Source: Phymatolithon calcareum (Eukaryota; Rhodophyta; Florideophyceae; Hapalidiales). From it: 64,000 nucleotides of DNA. The DNA is taken from positions 558,001-622,000 of the forward strand of contig OZ345384.1 of NCBI GenBank assembly GCA_977006965.1. The letters run 5' to 3'. Below the pieces are notes generated by a model. It was not told the DNA's origin, ran no database searches, and was given only the letters and a program-made list of their open reading frames with translations. Of the stretch, positions 9,012-18,293 are shown one piece after another. The position numbers and the translations under genes were made by a program. Position 1 is the stretch's first letter; each line of letters starts with the position of its first letter.

Positions 9012-12000
9012 TTTTTGGAAATAGAATATTATTTTCCACATTCAACGTGGGCGGCTCAGCGGAGACGCCCACGATGGTCGACCAATTAATGGAAAATTTC
9101 CATATGCAAGTGCTTGGACTGACGGAGACGTTTCAGAAAGAAGACACGGCGATCAGGTTGAATTACGACCAAATTTGCGCAACCCGCCCTCAGGGGCCTG
9201 GGGAACGACCAAGAGGTGGAGTTGCTTTACTGACTAAGCCCGGAACTCCGACAAGAATTCTTGGGAAAATGGCTACACGAATGTTCCAGGTGGTAATTGC
9301 TAATGTAATGGACATTGCCGTCGCTGTTGTGTACATCTCCCCGCTTGCTAGCCACAAGGAATATGAAGAATGTCTCAAATTCATTCACCAACACTGCAGA
9401 GGGAAGTCACTAGTGATGGGCGACTTTAATGCAAGACATAGGCACTGGGACCGCGTGGGTAACTGGCGAGGAAACAAGGTTGTCTCTTGGGCTGCAAAGT
9501 TCAACTGGAGAGTAAGGACTGCAACAAGTCCTACTTTTGTCTCCAGACAGGGGAAGAGCAACATTGATATTTTCATGACAAAATGTTTAGAAGCAGAGGT
9601 ACCTGAACTGGTCAACGGAATGTGGGAAGGCGTCACCGAACACATTCCGGTGGCAACGAGAGTCATCAACAACAGGATTGTTCCTGGGAAAAGACAGACA
9701 GTTGTTTCTAAGTCCGCCAGGCGAAGCGTAGCAAAAGCAGCCAAGGCAAAAGAAGAAATGTCCAAGTGGGCGCCGATGATGCTGGAGCAACTGCAAGCCT
9801 GCAATCGCAAACAAGACTTGGAAAAATGGTACGAAAGGTTTTCGAAGAATCTTATACAGCTATGGACGTCCTCTAGGCCCAGGCCGTCAAGATTCAAGAC
9901 CTTTTGGAACAATGAGCTCGACAAACTAGCCAAGAAGCGAACTCGATTGTACAAGATTTAAAAAAGAGCCGAGCTTGAAAAGGACCGGCTTGCCCTCCGA
10001 GAAATTAAGACACAAATCCAAAAGAAAGTAAGAAAAGCAAAACGTGAGCAGTTTGAAAGATACCTTGATGGAGTGGAAGAACTGGGTCCCACTGAGGCAG
10101 CCAACGTTGCAAGCAAAATTATGAAGTCAAAAACAAGAAGAAAAGGGTCGAACAAGGCAATCGGAGCTCCAGTACATCCAAGCAAATTCTCTGCGTATAT
10201 TTCTAATGTGTGCAAGGCTGAAAATGACTGGAATGTGCCACTAAAGGCTTTTACAGTCAACAGGGCAATGAGGCGGCACATTACTAGGGCATTCAACCGA
10301 GCACCAAAAGGGAAGGCGGTCGGCCCTGACGGAGTGGCAGTTGAAATGATGCATGCGAATAAGGAAGCCGGATCGAGTATATTGATAGCCCTATGGGAGA
10401 CATGTGGAAGGCTCAAATGTCTTCCGCGAGCGTGGCGTCAAGCTACTCTGATCCCTCTGTACAAGAAAGGCCCACCCCATGTTGCAGCGAACTACAGACC
10501 TATATCGCTATTAAGCCAAGCCAGGAAATTCATCGATTCCGCACTCGACTCATACATAAGGGAACACTACCGTTTCAACAGTGCCCAGCTAGGTTTCCGA
10601 AAAGACAAGAGCACATATATTGCGATACTCCGTGCAAAATGTGCCATGAAAGATGGGCATCCTTTTGTCGCGGTTCTTGACCTCTCCGCAGCATATGACA
10701 GGGTGCCACGAGACATCCTCATGAAAAGACTCGAGCAGAAGCTACCCGACGAAATAACAAGGATGGTGGCATATCTTCTGAAACCCTCTTGGGTTACGTC
10801 AGCAGGAGATGATACACGAACATGGTGCATTATCGATCGAGGAGTACCCCAAGGGTCCCCACTGAGCCCGTGCCTGTACAATATCTTCATGGATACATTC
10901 GCGGAAGCGGTCTCCAAGGTCCCCAGCGACGTCTCTGAAAATCCAGCGCAACTGTTCGCTGACGATGTCCAGCTGCAATCAAAGGATGGAGAAGGAATGC
11001 AGAAGCTACTTGATATAGCGACTACCTGGGCGAAGGAAAATGGTATGACCTGGAACACAAAGCCAGGAAAGAGCGAGATCCTTAAATACAAGGGACTCAG
11101 GAAACACACCTTCCACATTGCGGGTCGAGTTCTTCATCAAGCTTGGAGGCTCTCGTATCTCGGAATAAGCATGAACCACAAAGGCGTAACAGACGACATG
11201 GCGTTATCAAGAGTACGAAATGCAGTGGGGTGCATACACAAACTGCGGGAAATTGGAGTCAATGTTCGAGGCTTTCAGCCTGTGACATGCATTAGAATCT
11301 TCAAGTCGCTTATTTTGCCAAAGTGGGAGTACGCACTCCACGTCACGCCTCTGACAAAGCGATTACAATCAGCAATCGAATCTGCAGAAGGTTTATTCTT
11401 CAAGTATGTTTTTGGGACATATGCCAAGCACCGCCATGGAAGAATGCGAGTTCTGTGCCGACTAGAACCACCTGCCATGAGGAGAAGACACCAAGCAGAA
11501 AGGTTCTCTGCGAGTCTAGTTAAACAGAAGAAGCGCCTCGACGAAGCAGATGAGTATTCTGGGAGAGATGAAGACATTAAGGAGGCAACCAAGGACATAG
11601 AGTGCCTCAAGAGATATGAAGATCTGCAGCAAGCTCTCGACAAAGCCAAGGAGGGCTCAGTCTCAAAGAAAGGGCGACGAAAAGAAAGAATTGAGTTATG
11701 GGCAGAGGAAGAAGAGGGAAGATCGCTCGAGATACCAACTGATTCGAACAATCTACCGATGGTTCTCCGCGTAAGAGAAAGGTCTACACGGTTGCGATGC
11801 CTACGGTTGATATTCAACAGAGCACCTCTTTGGAGAAAATCAGTACTTGGTGCATACTTTGGTGTCACAGCCGTGATTGAGGTGGTCGCGCTCCAACGCA
11901 TTCTATCTTCATCCAAGATTAGTCCTGAAATTGAATATGAATGTAAGCGACTAACTGGAGCACTTGTTGGGAGAGAAATACGAATCAAGGTTGTACTGAA

Positions 12001-12016
12001 CAGTCAAACTACGTGA
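9008..12016 (+). pseudogene. LINE-C ORF2: APE endonuclease and reverse transcriptase, one in-frame TAA
   Basis: A 1002-codon frame broken only by TAA at 9959-9961 (codon 318). The N-terminus is an exonuclease-endonuclease-phosphatase domain with FNVGG (Asn13), LTET (Glu40), GDFNARH (Asp139, Asn141), NIDIF (Asp187) and EHIPV (His212). The reverse transcriptase follows with YRPISLL, AVLDLSAAYDRVPR, GVPQGSPLSPCLYN and FADD (residues 650-653). A C-terminal basic region follows. No RNase H was seen, unlike LINE-B. The enzyme nicks the target and primes reverse transcription from the nick. The TAA separates nuclease from polymerase, so this copy is probably inactive in cis. The start is fixed by the ATGA overlap with ORF1. 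Confidence 0.88.
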
Positions 12017-12100
12017 GCTTAGAAAATCGTGCGAAAGCGGCCCTGTTACTCTTCAAGAGAGGCCTTGGGAGCTTTTAAAATAAATCAACACATATCCCCC

Positions 12101-13243
12101 CCATGCCTGTGCAATATATTCATGGATACGTTCGCCGAAGCCGCCGCCCAAGTACCAACAACCGTGTCTGAACATCCAGCGCAATTATTTGCTGATGATG
12201 TTCTTCTTCAGGCTAAAAGTGCCAAAGGGTTGCAAAAAGTATTGGACACAGCCACGAAGTGGGCAAGCGAGAACTCCATGAAATGGAACACAAAGCCAGG
12301 AAAAAGTGAGGTCCTTAAGTACAAAGGCCTCCCGAAGAAGAAATTTTTCCTTGCAGGAAAAGAGCTGCACCAGGCCTGGAGACTTTCATACCTGGGGATC
12401 AGTATGAACAACAACGGAGTCACGGACGATACAGCAATTGCAAGAGTTCGAAATGCGGTGGGATGTATACGCAAACTCCGCCAAATAGGCGTGAATGTCA
12501 GAGGATTCCAGCCAGCCACTTGCATCAGGATTTTTAAATCATTTATTCTCCCCAAATGGGAGTATGCCATTCATCTGACCCCGATCACCAAACGTCTGCT
12601 ATCGGCAATCGAAGCAGCAGAAGGTCTTTTCTTCAGGTATGTTTTCGGAAAATATGCCGAACATCGAAGGGAGCGGATACGAGTGCTCTGCCGACTCGCC
12701 AGCCCACAGATGAGTAGAGCGCACCAGGCTGAAAGGTTCGCCTTAAGCCTGGTAAGACGGAAGAAGTACCTTGAGCTCGCAGAAGAATACCAAGGAAGAG
12801 AAGAAGACCTGGACGATGTGTCAAAGGATATTGGACATCTTAGAGAAGAGAAGCACCTCAAAGAAGCTCTAAAACAAGCAGAAGAAGGTAAGGTATCAAA
12901 AAGAGGACGCATACGGGAAGCAGCAAAAATATGGACGTTGGAAGAAGAGGGACGGACAGTTAAAATCCCGGTCGACAAGCCGAATGAACTACCAGGAGTG
13001 TTACGTATAAGGGACAGAACGGCGCGGTTGAGATGCCTGAGATTTCTTTTCAACAGAGCTCCTTTGTGGAGAATATCAGTTTTAGCCAAGTACTTTGGAC
13101 ACGGAGCTGTGGTTGAGCTCGTTGTGCTCCAACGCACACTACGGTGCATGAAGATGGACCAAGAAACAGAATACGAATGCGAACGACTCACTCGAGCCCT
13201 CACAGGGAGAGAAACTCGGATTAAGGAGATATTAGGAGGCTAG
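12101..13243 (+). pseudogene. LINE-D ORF2 fragment: end of reverse transcriptase plus C-terminal region
   Basis: An open frame of about 380 codons in frame with the truncation point. It includes LFADDVLL (active site), WNTKPGKSE, LSYLGISM, WEYAIHL and the basic C-terminal domain ending before the stop at 13241-13243. The upstream 70 bases in the same frame are LINE-C tail sequence and not native coding. There is no internal stop. Confidence 0.85.
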
Positions 13244-13336
13244 TAGAGAGATGAATGTGGAAGATAGCGAGAAGCTGCCCTGTTAATCAAATTGAGGTTT
13301 TGGGAGCTTCTAAAATAAATCAACATATAACCCCCC
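12102..13336 (+). mobile_element. LINE-D, 5'-truncated relative joined to LINE-C
   Basis: It starts abruptly inside the reverse transcriptase (PCLCNIFMDTF) immediately after the C-rich tail of LINE-C. It ends with the related tail 'cttctaaaataaatcaacatataacccccc'-like, followed at once by the target duplication. Its protein is clearly different from LINE-C (by eye about three quarters identical), so it is another subfamily and not a tandem copy. Confidence 0.85.
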
Positions 13337-13348
13337 CTGCACAGTTCC
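13337..13348 (+). repeat. Target-site duplication right of the LINE-C/D block
   Basis: CTGCACAGTTCC, exact copy of 6927-6938. Confidence 0.85.
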
Positions 13349-13583
13349 GTAAATACGTATCATAAATGCATTTTGTGGGTTTTTGGTACCCTCAAGTTAT
13401 TTTTCTTTCCCGCGAAAGGCAGGTATTCATCGCTCTCGTCAACTTTAAAGATTTTCCTGGACGGAAAAATAACGCCGTAGTGTTACCAAGCTCGACCTCC
13501 GCTTTCCAAAGAACCAAAAAATTGAGATCGGTCAATGTTTTACAAAATTCGTGCCTTTCAGAACCTGTTGAAAGGTACTTTTT

Positions 13584-13612
13584 CGCGCCCACTCTAAGGC
13601 GACGGGTGTGTT
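13584..13612 (-). repeat. Right arm of the 29-bp inverted repeat
   Basis: Pairs with 2519-2547 (27 of 29). It is followed by an A run (13613-13620). See the left arm. Confidence 0.6.
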
Positions 13613-13726
13613 AAAAAAAACTACCCTAGGCAGATGCCATTCTGCTACTCGCGTCAACCGACTTGCCTCCAATAGTAATGCGACAGGTCACGATAAGCCA
13701 GTGATGTGTTTCCAAATAGATGGTAC

Positions 13727-14533
13727 TCACTCATCCTTGCTCGTAGAGGTGCACAAGATGCAGATGCAAAACGCGATCAGTAAAGCGGGAACTGCGAGAA
13801 ACTCCAGACCTATTCCTCTTCTGCAAGTTGTAATATTTTGCGGGCAGCTTGTTGTGACGTTTCGACGTGCATAGATAGTCACAATATCAGATACACTAAC
13901 AGTCTTAGCGAGCACGTCCATTGGAGATTTCGTTGTGACGTCGAATTCTCGGCAAGGAATGGAAAGAGAATCGTTCCTATTTTGAGTGACAAAACGAACT
14001 TGAAGATCATCAATTACACTGGCCCATTTTCCAGATTTCCAGCTGAAGAATGTGGCATTGAGAGGCAGAGTGCACTTGTCGCATGTCTTCTTCATGCGGA
14101 GCGCGCCATTGGAAACTTGGTAGGAGAGCTCGAACAAAACCGGGGTGGGCGATTTACCAGACGCCAGCAACACTTGCACCATACTTTTCGATCTTTCAAT
14201 CAGCGGAACGTCTATAGTTTTGTTATCCCTTTTGAGGCTGATGTTTGTGATATTCTGGACTCCTCCAATGAAAGAAACGCACCGGTAATGCCCAGTTTCC
14301 GTGGTGTGGGGGAAGAGATATCTCTCCGTTACAGAGACAGAACATCCTGATCGATGCGAAACTGTGACGTTCACGAAGCAGAGAAAGTCAGGACGTTTTG
14401 TTTTCTTCGTCGATTGCCGTCTGCAACTCTCCGCACGAGTTGTTGCGAGGAACAACGATAGCAATGTGGCAATGCAAAACACTGATTTTACGAACGGTCT
14501 GTGCGAAGAAGGCGTTCCGGTTTGTCTGGACAT
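13727..14533 (-). CDS. Secreted or membrane-anchored glycoprotein, weakly DUF2207-like
   Basis: 268 residues from the ATG at 14533, chosen because it gives a clean signal peptide (VKSVFCIATLLSLFLATTRA, residues 15-34). The frame stays open upstream to an ATG at 14656. The ectodomain has several N-glycosylation sequons (NVTVS, NITNIS, NATFF, NVTTS, NITTC). A C-terminal hydrophobic helix (about 242-261) is followed by a short tail. The layout of beta-rich segments (ITNISLKRDNK, FELSYQVSNGAL, FFSWKSGKWAS) resembles the N-terminal extracellular part of DUF2207 proteins, but the later membrane domain is absent. This family assignment is weak. It is likely a cellular gene, with the long minus-strand frame undisturbed by stops. 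Confidence 0.6.
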   Translation of the reverse strand: MSRQTGTPSSHRPFVKSVFCIATLLSLFLATTRAESCRRQSTKKTKRPDFLCFVNVTVSHRSGCSVSVTERYLFPHTTETGHYRCVSFIGGVQNITNISLKRDNKTIDVPLIERSKSMVQVLLASGKSPTPVLFELSYQVSNGALRMKKTCDKCTLPLNATFFSWKSGKWASVIDDLQVRFVTQNRNDSLSIPCREFDVTTKSPMDVLAKTVSVSDIVTIYARRNVTTSCPQNITTCRRGIGLEFLAVPALLIAFCICILCTSTSKDE

Positions 14534-16383
14534 TTCGACTTTGACCAGGAATGCCAGGGGCAGAAAGAGAAAGAGAGTCTTGACTCCACTACCGCGCAGT
14601 ATCTGCATATGCAAAAATATTTTATGCCAGCGAACAAGGGTGTGACACCTGTCCAAAAGATCTAATGCGCGAATAAAAATAAAGGACCTCTAAGTTGTTG
14701 ATTTACCACTGGCTCGACGATCACTTGCAGCTGTTTATCCAGGGCCTGGATACAGATGCTGGATCACAGATGCATGGTATGAAATCTCTTGATGAGAGTG
14801 CTCTTGATATTGATATCATACCGGCTCATGCTGTAAGTAAACTCTTGAAGTCAACAATTGTTGTCAGAGTGCGGTTTAAACCGCACTCTCACACCATGAT
14901 GTCGGAGCGCCGTAAGGCATCTCATAGCATCTACATACCGGTATGATACAGAAGCAATAGCTTTCACGACTCTGCTTTAATACACGATTTGCGAGTGAAC
15001 ATGTTTTTTAGACTTTTTTCGGACGTTCGGAACAAGTGAAACTTGTTTGAGAGAAGAACGGAAAGTAGAGGTATGTATTGAAAGCAGAAAACTTAAGGAG
15101 AACGGCTGCTATCACGAAGAGACCCAGAGCCGGAAAGACCCTAGATCCTTTACAGAAGTATTCCTTACCTACTCATACACTCTGTCGAGTGCGTGGAGTG
15201 CGGGTGGGGGAAGTGGGAGCGAAATGCCGTTCAGGGTTCAGAAGGGGCACATGAAGGATGGGCAATGTTGTGGCCAAAATTGCGGGGAATTTTTGGTGGG
15301 AGGCAATGAATTTAACGCAGTCTTGTTCTGGAATCCTGGAGTGAAACTCAAACAAAAACAAAGCTATCGTGGAGCAGAAAAAATTGCAGACCGAATAACT
15401 CGATTTGCAGAAACAATCGCAGTACTGCTAAGCCCGAGAGCACATCAAATTGGGACGCAAGAGTACAGAAAGCAGCTAGAAATGTTGTCGCGGAAGAGGT
15501 TGTTGTCAAAATCTAATGGCGAAGATCAGCAGCGCCGTAAATTAGTGTATACGTTCTTCTTGCAATGAATGATAGATGGTCAACAGAGGAGCCGTTGATT
15601 AACGAATGGACTCATTGGACCATTCGGTAATCAAATCCTGTGGTGGAAACGAGACGAATAGCAGATGACTGGGTCTGACAATACAGGGACAGCAATCCGC
15701 TAAGATAGTTAGGCTGTGTCCTCGAGCGGCTTAGATTTCGGAAAGCTTGAGGTGGTGATTTCGTAGTGATCTCATTCTTCCACTCTACATATTTCATGGA
15801 TGAGCATGCTTAGATACTATATTTAATTTTAGCTATGGTCCAAGGGCTGGAATATACTAGCGAGTGTTCTGCACTTCTTACGTGGGATATTCTCTCCTTC
15901 CTTAGCTTCTGTAGTCAAGAACTTCCTTGCAGGCTAGAGAACGAAAACAAATGGATGGTTGCTGCTCTCAACCCTTTGCTGTGCCGGCGATATATGCAGT
16001 CATTTCAGCCTACAAGTACTACTGCAGCTATCTCAATTAAGAGTTTAATAATGAGGAACCATGGGTCCCAACTTGAGGAAAGCTCGTACGTACTAACTTG
16101 CAATGATTGAGCTTGCATGGAAAACGTTTGCTTCTTCGGCGGTTCAAGCCTGTTTCTGCAAGATGTAGTTGAAGGCTCCCACTGCCCATGCTCCAATGTC
16201 AGCCGTGCGGTGTATCCAATTTCATGTGAAAGTGCCTTACGTGCACTGGCGCTTGAAAAGCTGTTTAAAAAATTTGATTTTCGATTGCCGTGAAGCTCTA
16301 GCTTTAGAATATTTGTCCGAAAAATTAATATATCCAGCAAGGACATATGTCCTTGGTGGATATATAATTCAATTATAATAATA
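14534..16383. other. Intergenic, no recognised gene
   Basis: Short open frames occur, for example plus strand 15224-15568 (115 codons from its first ATG, MPFRVQKGH...), but none has a recognisable domain or clear coding character. A perfect 24-bp palindrome lies at 14866-14889. Confidence 0.5.
14866..14889. repeat. Perfect 24-bp palindrome
   Basis: Two 12-bp arms starting AGAGTGCGGTTT, with no spacer. It is self-complementary and could extrude as a hairpin or be a dimeric protein site. Nothing adjacent indicates which. Confidence 0.85.
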
Positions 16384-17059
16384 GGGGTTGTCAAAATTCC
16401 CAATTTGGCGTTCCTATTTGAGCCTAAATATTTCTCTCCAATATGGAAGCAACGCTTCTGGAATTTTATTGGTCGCACGATTTCGGGAAATTATTAAAAC
16501 GGGCTTCTTGGCTTGGGGCGAATCTTTCTCCTATTTAGCCGTTCTGTATTCCAAATTGCGATTCCTATTCACGAGGTTTGAAGACTGCTGAAAAATACTC
16601 GCCTGAACATGACGATGCGCGTCAGGAGACGGTTGGCGCGTCCACTGCGTTTTCAGTACAGTAGTCCTCGGCTCGATTCTTTCCTTTCCAGTTGTTCTCA
16701 CCGTGCGTTACGCAATCGTTATCGTCCATGACGCACCCGATACGCTTTCAGTTGAATTTGGCGCTCGCGCTGCGCTTTCAGCCATTATCCGCGCCCAAGC
16801 GGCGTTTCCAGTCGTTTTTGGCGCGCGCGGCCTCCCCGGCAGGCTGCGGCAGAAGGATAAACACGTCCTGCAGGACATAAGAGTTTATACGTGTTTGGTG
16901 AAGGTGGCTCAAGTGGGAAACTGGATATCGAAATTGGGATGCAAATTGGAAGACGGTCAAAGCGGGGGTATTATGATTGGATAGTGAAAATTCTACTATA
17001 ATCGGCGTCAATTTGGAATGACTAAATAGGAACGCCAAATTGGGAATTTTGACAACCCC
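16384..17059. mobile_element. MITE with 36-37 bp perfect terminal inverted repeats (mariner-like TA target)
   Basis: The ends begin GGGGTTGTCAAAATTCCCAA and are perfect inverted repeats for 36 bases (37 counting the flanking A). TA dinucleotides border both ends (16382-16383 and 17060-17061), as expected for Tc1/mariner or Stowaway-type insertion. The 676-bp interior has no credible transposase; a 93-codon frame at 16703-16984 lacks any domain. It is non-autonomous. Confidence 0.82.
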
Positions 17060-17426
17060 TAATATGTAATAGCAATAATTATTATTGATATTATTTTTGT
17101 TTCTACGCTATGATTTGAAAAAGTTCTCTGGTTTCCACTCTTGCTTTCATATCTAAAAATAAATTCTCCCAGTTCTTGTTCTAGACAATATTCAGAACAC
17201 AAGAACCAACTAACCGATTCGTGGCAAATCCTGGGAAGTAGAGTATTGTAGGATACAGCACGCTACACAAATGGCTTCAATTCTAGAATCACCCGTTGGT
17301 GCGAGTCTACAGTGCCTAAACAGCACTGCATTTGAGGGAGAAAGGTTAAATCCTCTTACATACAGTAATCATTTCTCACCCTTCGCTCCAATTCTCATCT
17401 CAGCGCACACAGAGCTCACCAACAAC

Positions 17427-18293
17427 ATGATTCGTGTTTTCCTTCTCCTCTTTCTAGCGGCAATGTGTTGCGCCCAGGGGATGCAAGCCAATTCAAAAGT
17501 CATTCCCTCTTCCGACTACATCAGTATGCAGTGCGGACCTGTAACCCTGTCCATAGCCCCGCAAATTGGTGGCCGAATCGCGTCTATGGTCCTGACAGAG
17601 CAAGAAATCTTGAAGACCACGCGCGACGAAAACAATCTGCAGTGGGGTAGCACAGTGTGGGTATCTCCTCAAAGCGACTGGGTCTGGCCACCCTCCAAGA
17701 TACTTGATTCGGATCCCTATGATGTCTTGTCGTCTACTCCGGCAGCAGTCGTCGTACGCAGCAAGATAGATCCCAAGACAGGATATCAAATCACGAAACG
17801 TTTTGAGTTCAAAGCATGCTGTCGGCGGAAGGAACCGGTTGCCAAGATGACGTATAAGGTATGCAACCGCAGCAATATGAATCGGAAGGTGGCGGTTTGG
17901 GAGAGCACACGCGTTCTATGGGAGGGGAGTATTAAGTTTCCCGCTGGAACTAAGATTCGATTGAGCAAACCGGAGCTTCCGATCGTGGTGAGTGAGGGCA
18001 AACAGGAGAGAACGGTGAGGCTAGATAAGAGACAGCCGAACGAACAAAAATTGTTCTGTACTCCGCCGAAGAATGGAACGTACACATGGAACAACTATCG
18101 CAGTGGAAATTTAGTCCTCGTCAAGAGCACGCGACTGCCTATGAAGGTCGCGCCGGAGCACTCACCCCTGGAAATCTATTTTGCCCCTGCGGACAGATTC
18201 GCGGAACTCGAATTTCAGGGTGAGTACGCAGACCTGGCCCCAGATGATTGCACTACGATGGTAGTATTCTGGCGCTTGCGAAAGTCAATGTAG
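17427..18293 (+). CDS. Secreted DUF4380-like protein
   Basis: 288 residues from the ATG at 17427, which starts a signal peptide (MIRVFLLLFLAAMCCAQG). An in-frame upstream ATG at 17271 would add 52 residues without similarity to anything and bury the signal, so 17427 is preferred. The mature part opens with a beta-rich region containing GGRIASMVL (about 48-56), then WGSTVWVSPQSDWVWPP (73-89) and LDSDPY. These features are typical of the DUF4380 family, beta-sandwich proteins related to aldose-epimerase folds and best known from bacteria. Function unknown; an extracellular carbohydrate-binding or modifying role is an inference. Intronless. A bacterial origin by transfer is possible. Confidence 0.75.
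   Translation: MIRVFLLLFLAAMCCAQGMQANSKVIPSSDYISMQCGPVTLSIAPQIGGRIASMVLTEQEILKTTRDENNLQWGSTVWVSPQSDWVWPPSKILDSDPYDVLSSTPAAVVVRSKIDPKTGYQITKRFEFKACCRRKEPVAKMTYKVCNRSNMNRKVAVWESTRVLWEGSIKFPAGTKIRLSKPELPIVVSEGKQERTVRLDKRQPNEQKLFCTPPKNGTYTWNNYRSGNLVLVKSTRLPMKVAPEHSPLEIYFAPADRFAELEFQGEYADLAPDDCTTMVVFWRLRKSM

Larger units (their letters stand above)
6939..12101 (+). mobile_element. LINE-C, nearly full-length non-LTR retrotransposon
   Basis: It contains a short 5' UTR (6939-7097), ORF1, ORF2 and the family 3' tail ending about 12101. The right end is fused directly to LINE-D. The flanking target duplication CTGCACAGTTCC lies at 6927-6938 (left of C) and 13337-13348 (right of D), so C and D share one duplication pair. 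One nonsense codon in ORF2 is the only obvious damage. The copy at 44.2-45.3 kb is almost identical to its 3' third. Confidence 0.9.

Noticed and set aside
10567-11118. 183-codon minus-strand frame
   Set aside because: Shadow of the LINE-C reverse transcriptase.
11275-11988. 237-codon minus-strand frame opposite LINE-C ORF2 (also 44475-45188)
   Set aside because: Exact antisense shadow of the conserved ORF2; Ser/Arg-rich as expected from the complementary codons.
16600-16690. Possible tRNA-like segment (GGCTCGATTC near 16671)
   Set aside because: No acceptor stem or anticodon arm could be formed around it.
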